DNA of 5,431 nt, from NCBI GenBank assembly GCA_003575245.1, contig NMQN01000769.1, positions 1 to 5,431 of the forward strand, read 5' to 3'. This document shows, in pieces, positions 4,680 to 5,431 of this stretch. Under the pieces are notes generated by a model. The model was given only the letters and a program-made list of their open reading frames with translations. It made no database searches and was not told where the DNA came from. The first letter of the stretch is position 1. Every line of letters begins with the position of its first letter. Position numbers and translations under genes: made by a program. The stretch is from Candidatus Atribacteria bacterium 1244-E10-H5-B2 (GTDB lineage Bacteria > Atribacterota > JS1 > SB-45 > 34-128).

Positions 4680-5431
4680 CTATTTCTTCTCCGATCCAAG
4701 CATAATAAACACCCCTAAAATAGCAAAAACCATATTAGGTGCCCAAGCCGCTAAAAACGGAGTTAACATACCTCCTCGTCCCATGGATCTGGTAGTGGAA
4801 AGGAGGATGTAATAAAGCAAAACCAGGACAATGCTGAGGATTACTCCTGTAGCTTTACTACCCCGTTTTACCCGCAGGCCCAAAGGCACTCCCAGCAGCA
4901 CAAAGATTAACCCGCTAAAGGGGATAGAATATTTCATATAGAGGTCTACTTTGAAATTATTAGTATCTGCCCCCACCTGGTCTAAAATATCTATTTGTTG
5001 TTTTAATTCCTTGCTACTCATCTCCTGGGGGGTTCTCTGATTTTTAAAGAATTTTTGCAGGTCTTCCTTGACAATTATATCCATATTTGTAAAACTCATT
5101 TCGTAAGTAATCTTACCATCTTCATCATAATTATACATAGTCCCATTCTCCAGTTTCCAGGTATCGACTACCCACTTACCTGTCTTGGCGGTTATCATTC
5201 GGGGAAATTTTTCCCGAGTCATTTCATAGATCATAATGTCCTGCATAATCATATTCTTTTCGTCTAATCGATTGATATAGAAATAACGGTTTTCAGCATC
5301 ACGGAAAAAGACGTTCCGCCTGATGTTAGGTGGACCTTTCTTTAATACAATCTCTCGGATAATATTCTGGGAGATATGATTAGCCTCGGGGACGATATAG
5401 TCATTGATTAAAAAAGCTAAAATACTTATGG
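4680..5431 (-). CDS. LptF/LptG (YjgP/YjgQ) family permease, C-terminal part (5' end outside window)
   Basis: The frame is open from the window edge (first full codon at 5429) to a TAG at 4680-4682, giving 249 residues. Full-length family members have about 350-400, so the first two or three membrane segments are missing. The fragment starts at the end of a membrane helix followed by NDYIVPEANH (9-18), the family sequence after the third helix. A periplasmic beta-rich domain (about 20-150) follows. Three C-terminal membrane segments lie near 168-184, 195-212 and 229-246, with FVLLGVPLGLRVKRG between the first two, a strong family signature. In the known pathway LptF and LptG form the inner-membrane part of the LptB2FG transporter that extracts LPS from the membrane. 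The sequence does not tell me which of the two this is. The ATG at 5250-5252 is internal, not the start, because family sequence continues upstream of it. lptD follows downstream on the same strand. Confidence 0.92.
   Translation of the reverse strand, partial: ISILAFLINDYIVPEANHISQNIIREIVLKKGPPNIRRNVFFRDAENRYFYINRLDEKNMIMQDIMIYEMTREKFPRMITAKTGKWVVDTWKLENGTMYNYDEDGKITYEMSFTNMDIIVKEDLQKFFKNQRTPQEMSSKELKQQIDILDQVGADTNNFKVDLYMKYSIPFSGLIFVLLGVPLGLRVKRGSKATGVILSIVLVLLYYILLSTTRSMGRGGMLTPFLAAWAPNMVFAILGVFIMLGSEKK

Noticed and set aside
5250..5252. ATG as the start of the LptF/LptG gene
   Set aside because: The same frame stays open to the window edge and encodes conserved family sequence (NDYIVPEANH) upstream, so the gene begins outside the window.
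5055..5267. Open frame of 70 codons on the plus strand inside the LptF/LptG gene
   Set aside because: It is antisense to a clear permease sequence and has no domain.

Overview
The window comes from a low-GC bacterium with a two-membrane envelope. Three genes belong to the lipopolysaccharide transport (Lpt) machinery: lptA on the plus strand, and lptD plus an LptF/LptG-family permease on the minus strand. An MNT/HEPN gene pair sits upstream, and the spacers are padded with short degenerate repeats. AT-rich codons, an LPS-type outer membrane and repeat-padded spacers would fit an uncultured diderm lineage such as Atribacterota or Aerophobota, or a diderm Firmicute. The sequence alone does not settle this, and the taxonomic suggestion is weak.

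Layout, plus strand: the 3' end of a nucleotidyltransferase (MNT) gene (1-216), a HEPN-domain gene overlapping it (188-625), lptA overlapping the HEPN gene (609-1286), a 35-nt near-perfect palindrome, then a lipoprotein gene of unknown function (1344-1937). The first three genes are tightly overlapped and probably co-transcribed. The spacer at 1938-2171 holds a candidate minus-strand terminator and arrays of 7- and 8-bp words.

Layout, minus strand: the C-terminal two thirds of an LptF/LptG permease (4680-5431, running off the window) is followed by a 237-bp repeat-filled spacer and then lptD (2172-4442). The plus-strand and minus-strand groups converge on the 1938-2171 spacer.

How the genes work together: in the known Lpt pathway, LptF and LptG form the inner-membrane permease with the LptB ATPase, LptA carries LPS across the periplasm, and LptD (with LptE) inserts it into the outer leaflet of the outer membrane. 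The window therefore encodes inner-membrane, periplasmic and outer-membrane parts of one bridge. LptB, LptC, LptE and the second permease are not visible here.

The least ordinary feature is non-coding. Both spacers flanking lptD are built from degenerate heptamers and octamers. The 12-mer TTAGTCGTTAGT begins exactly one base after the stop codon of both minus-strand genes. I see no clear new multi-gene system in this window.
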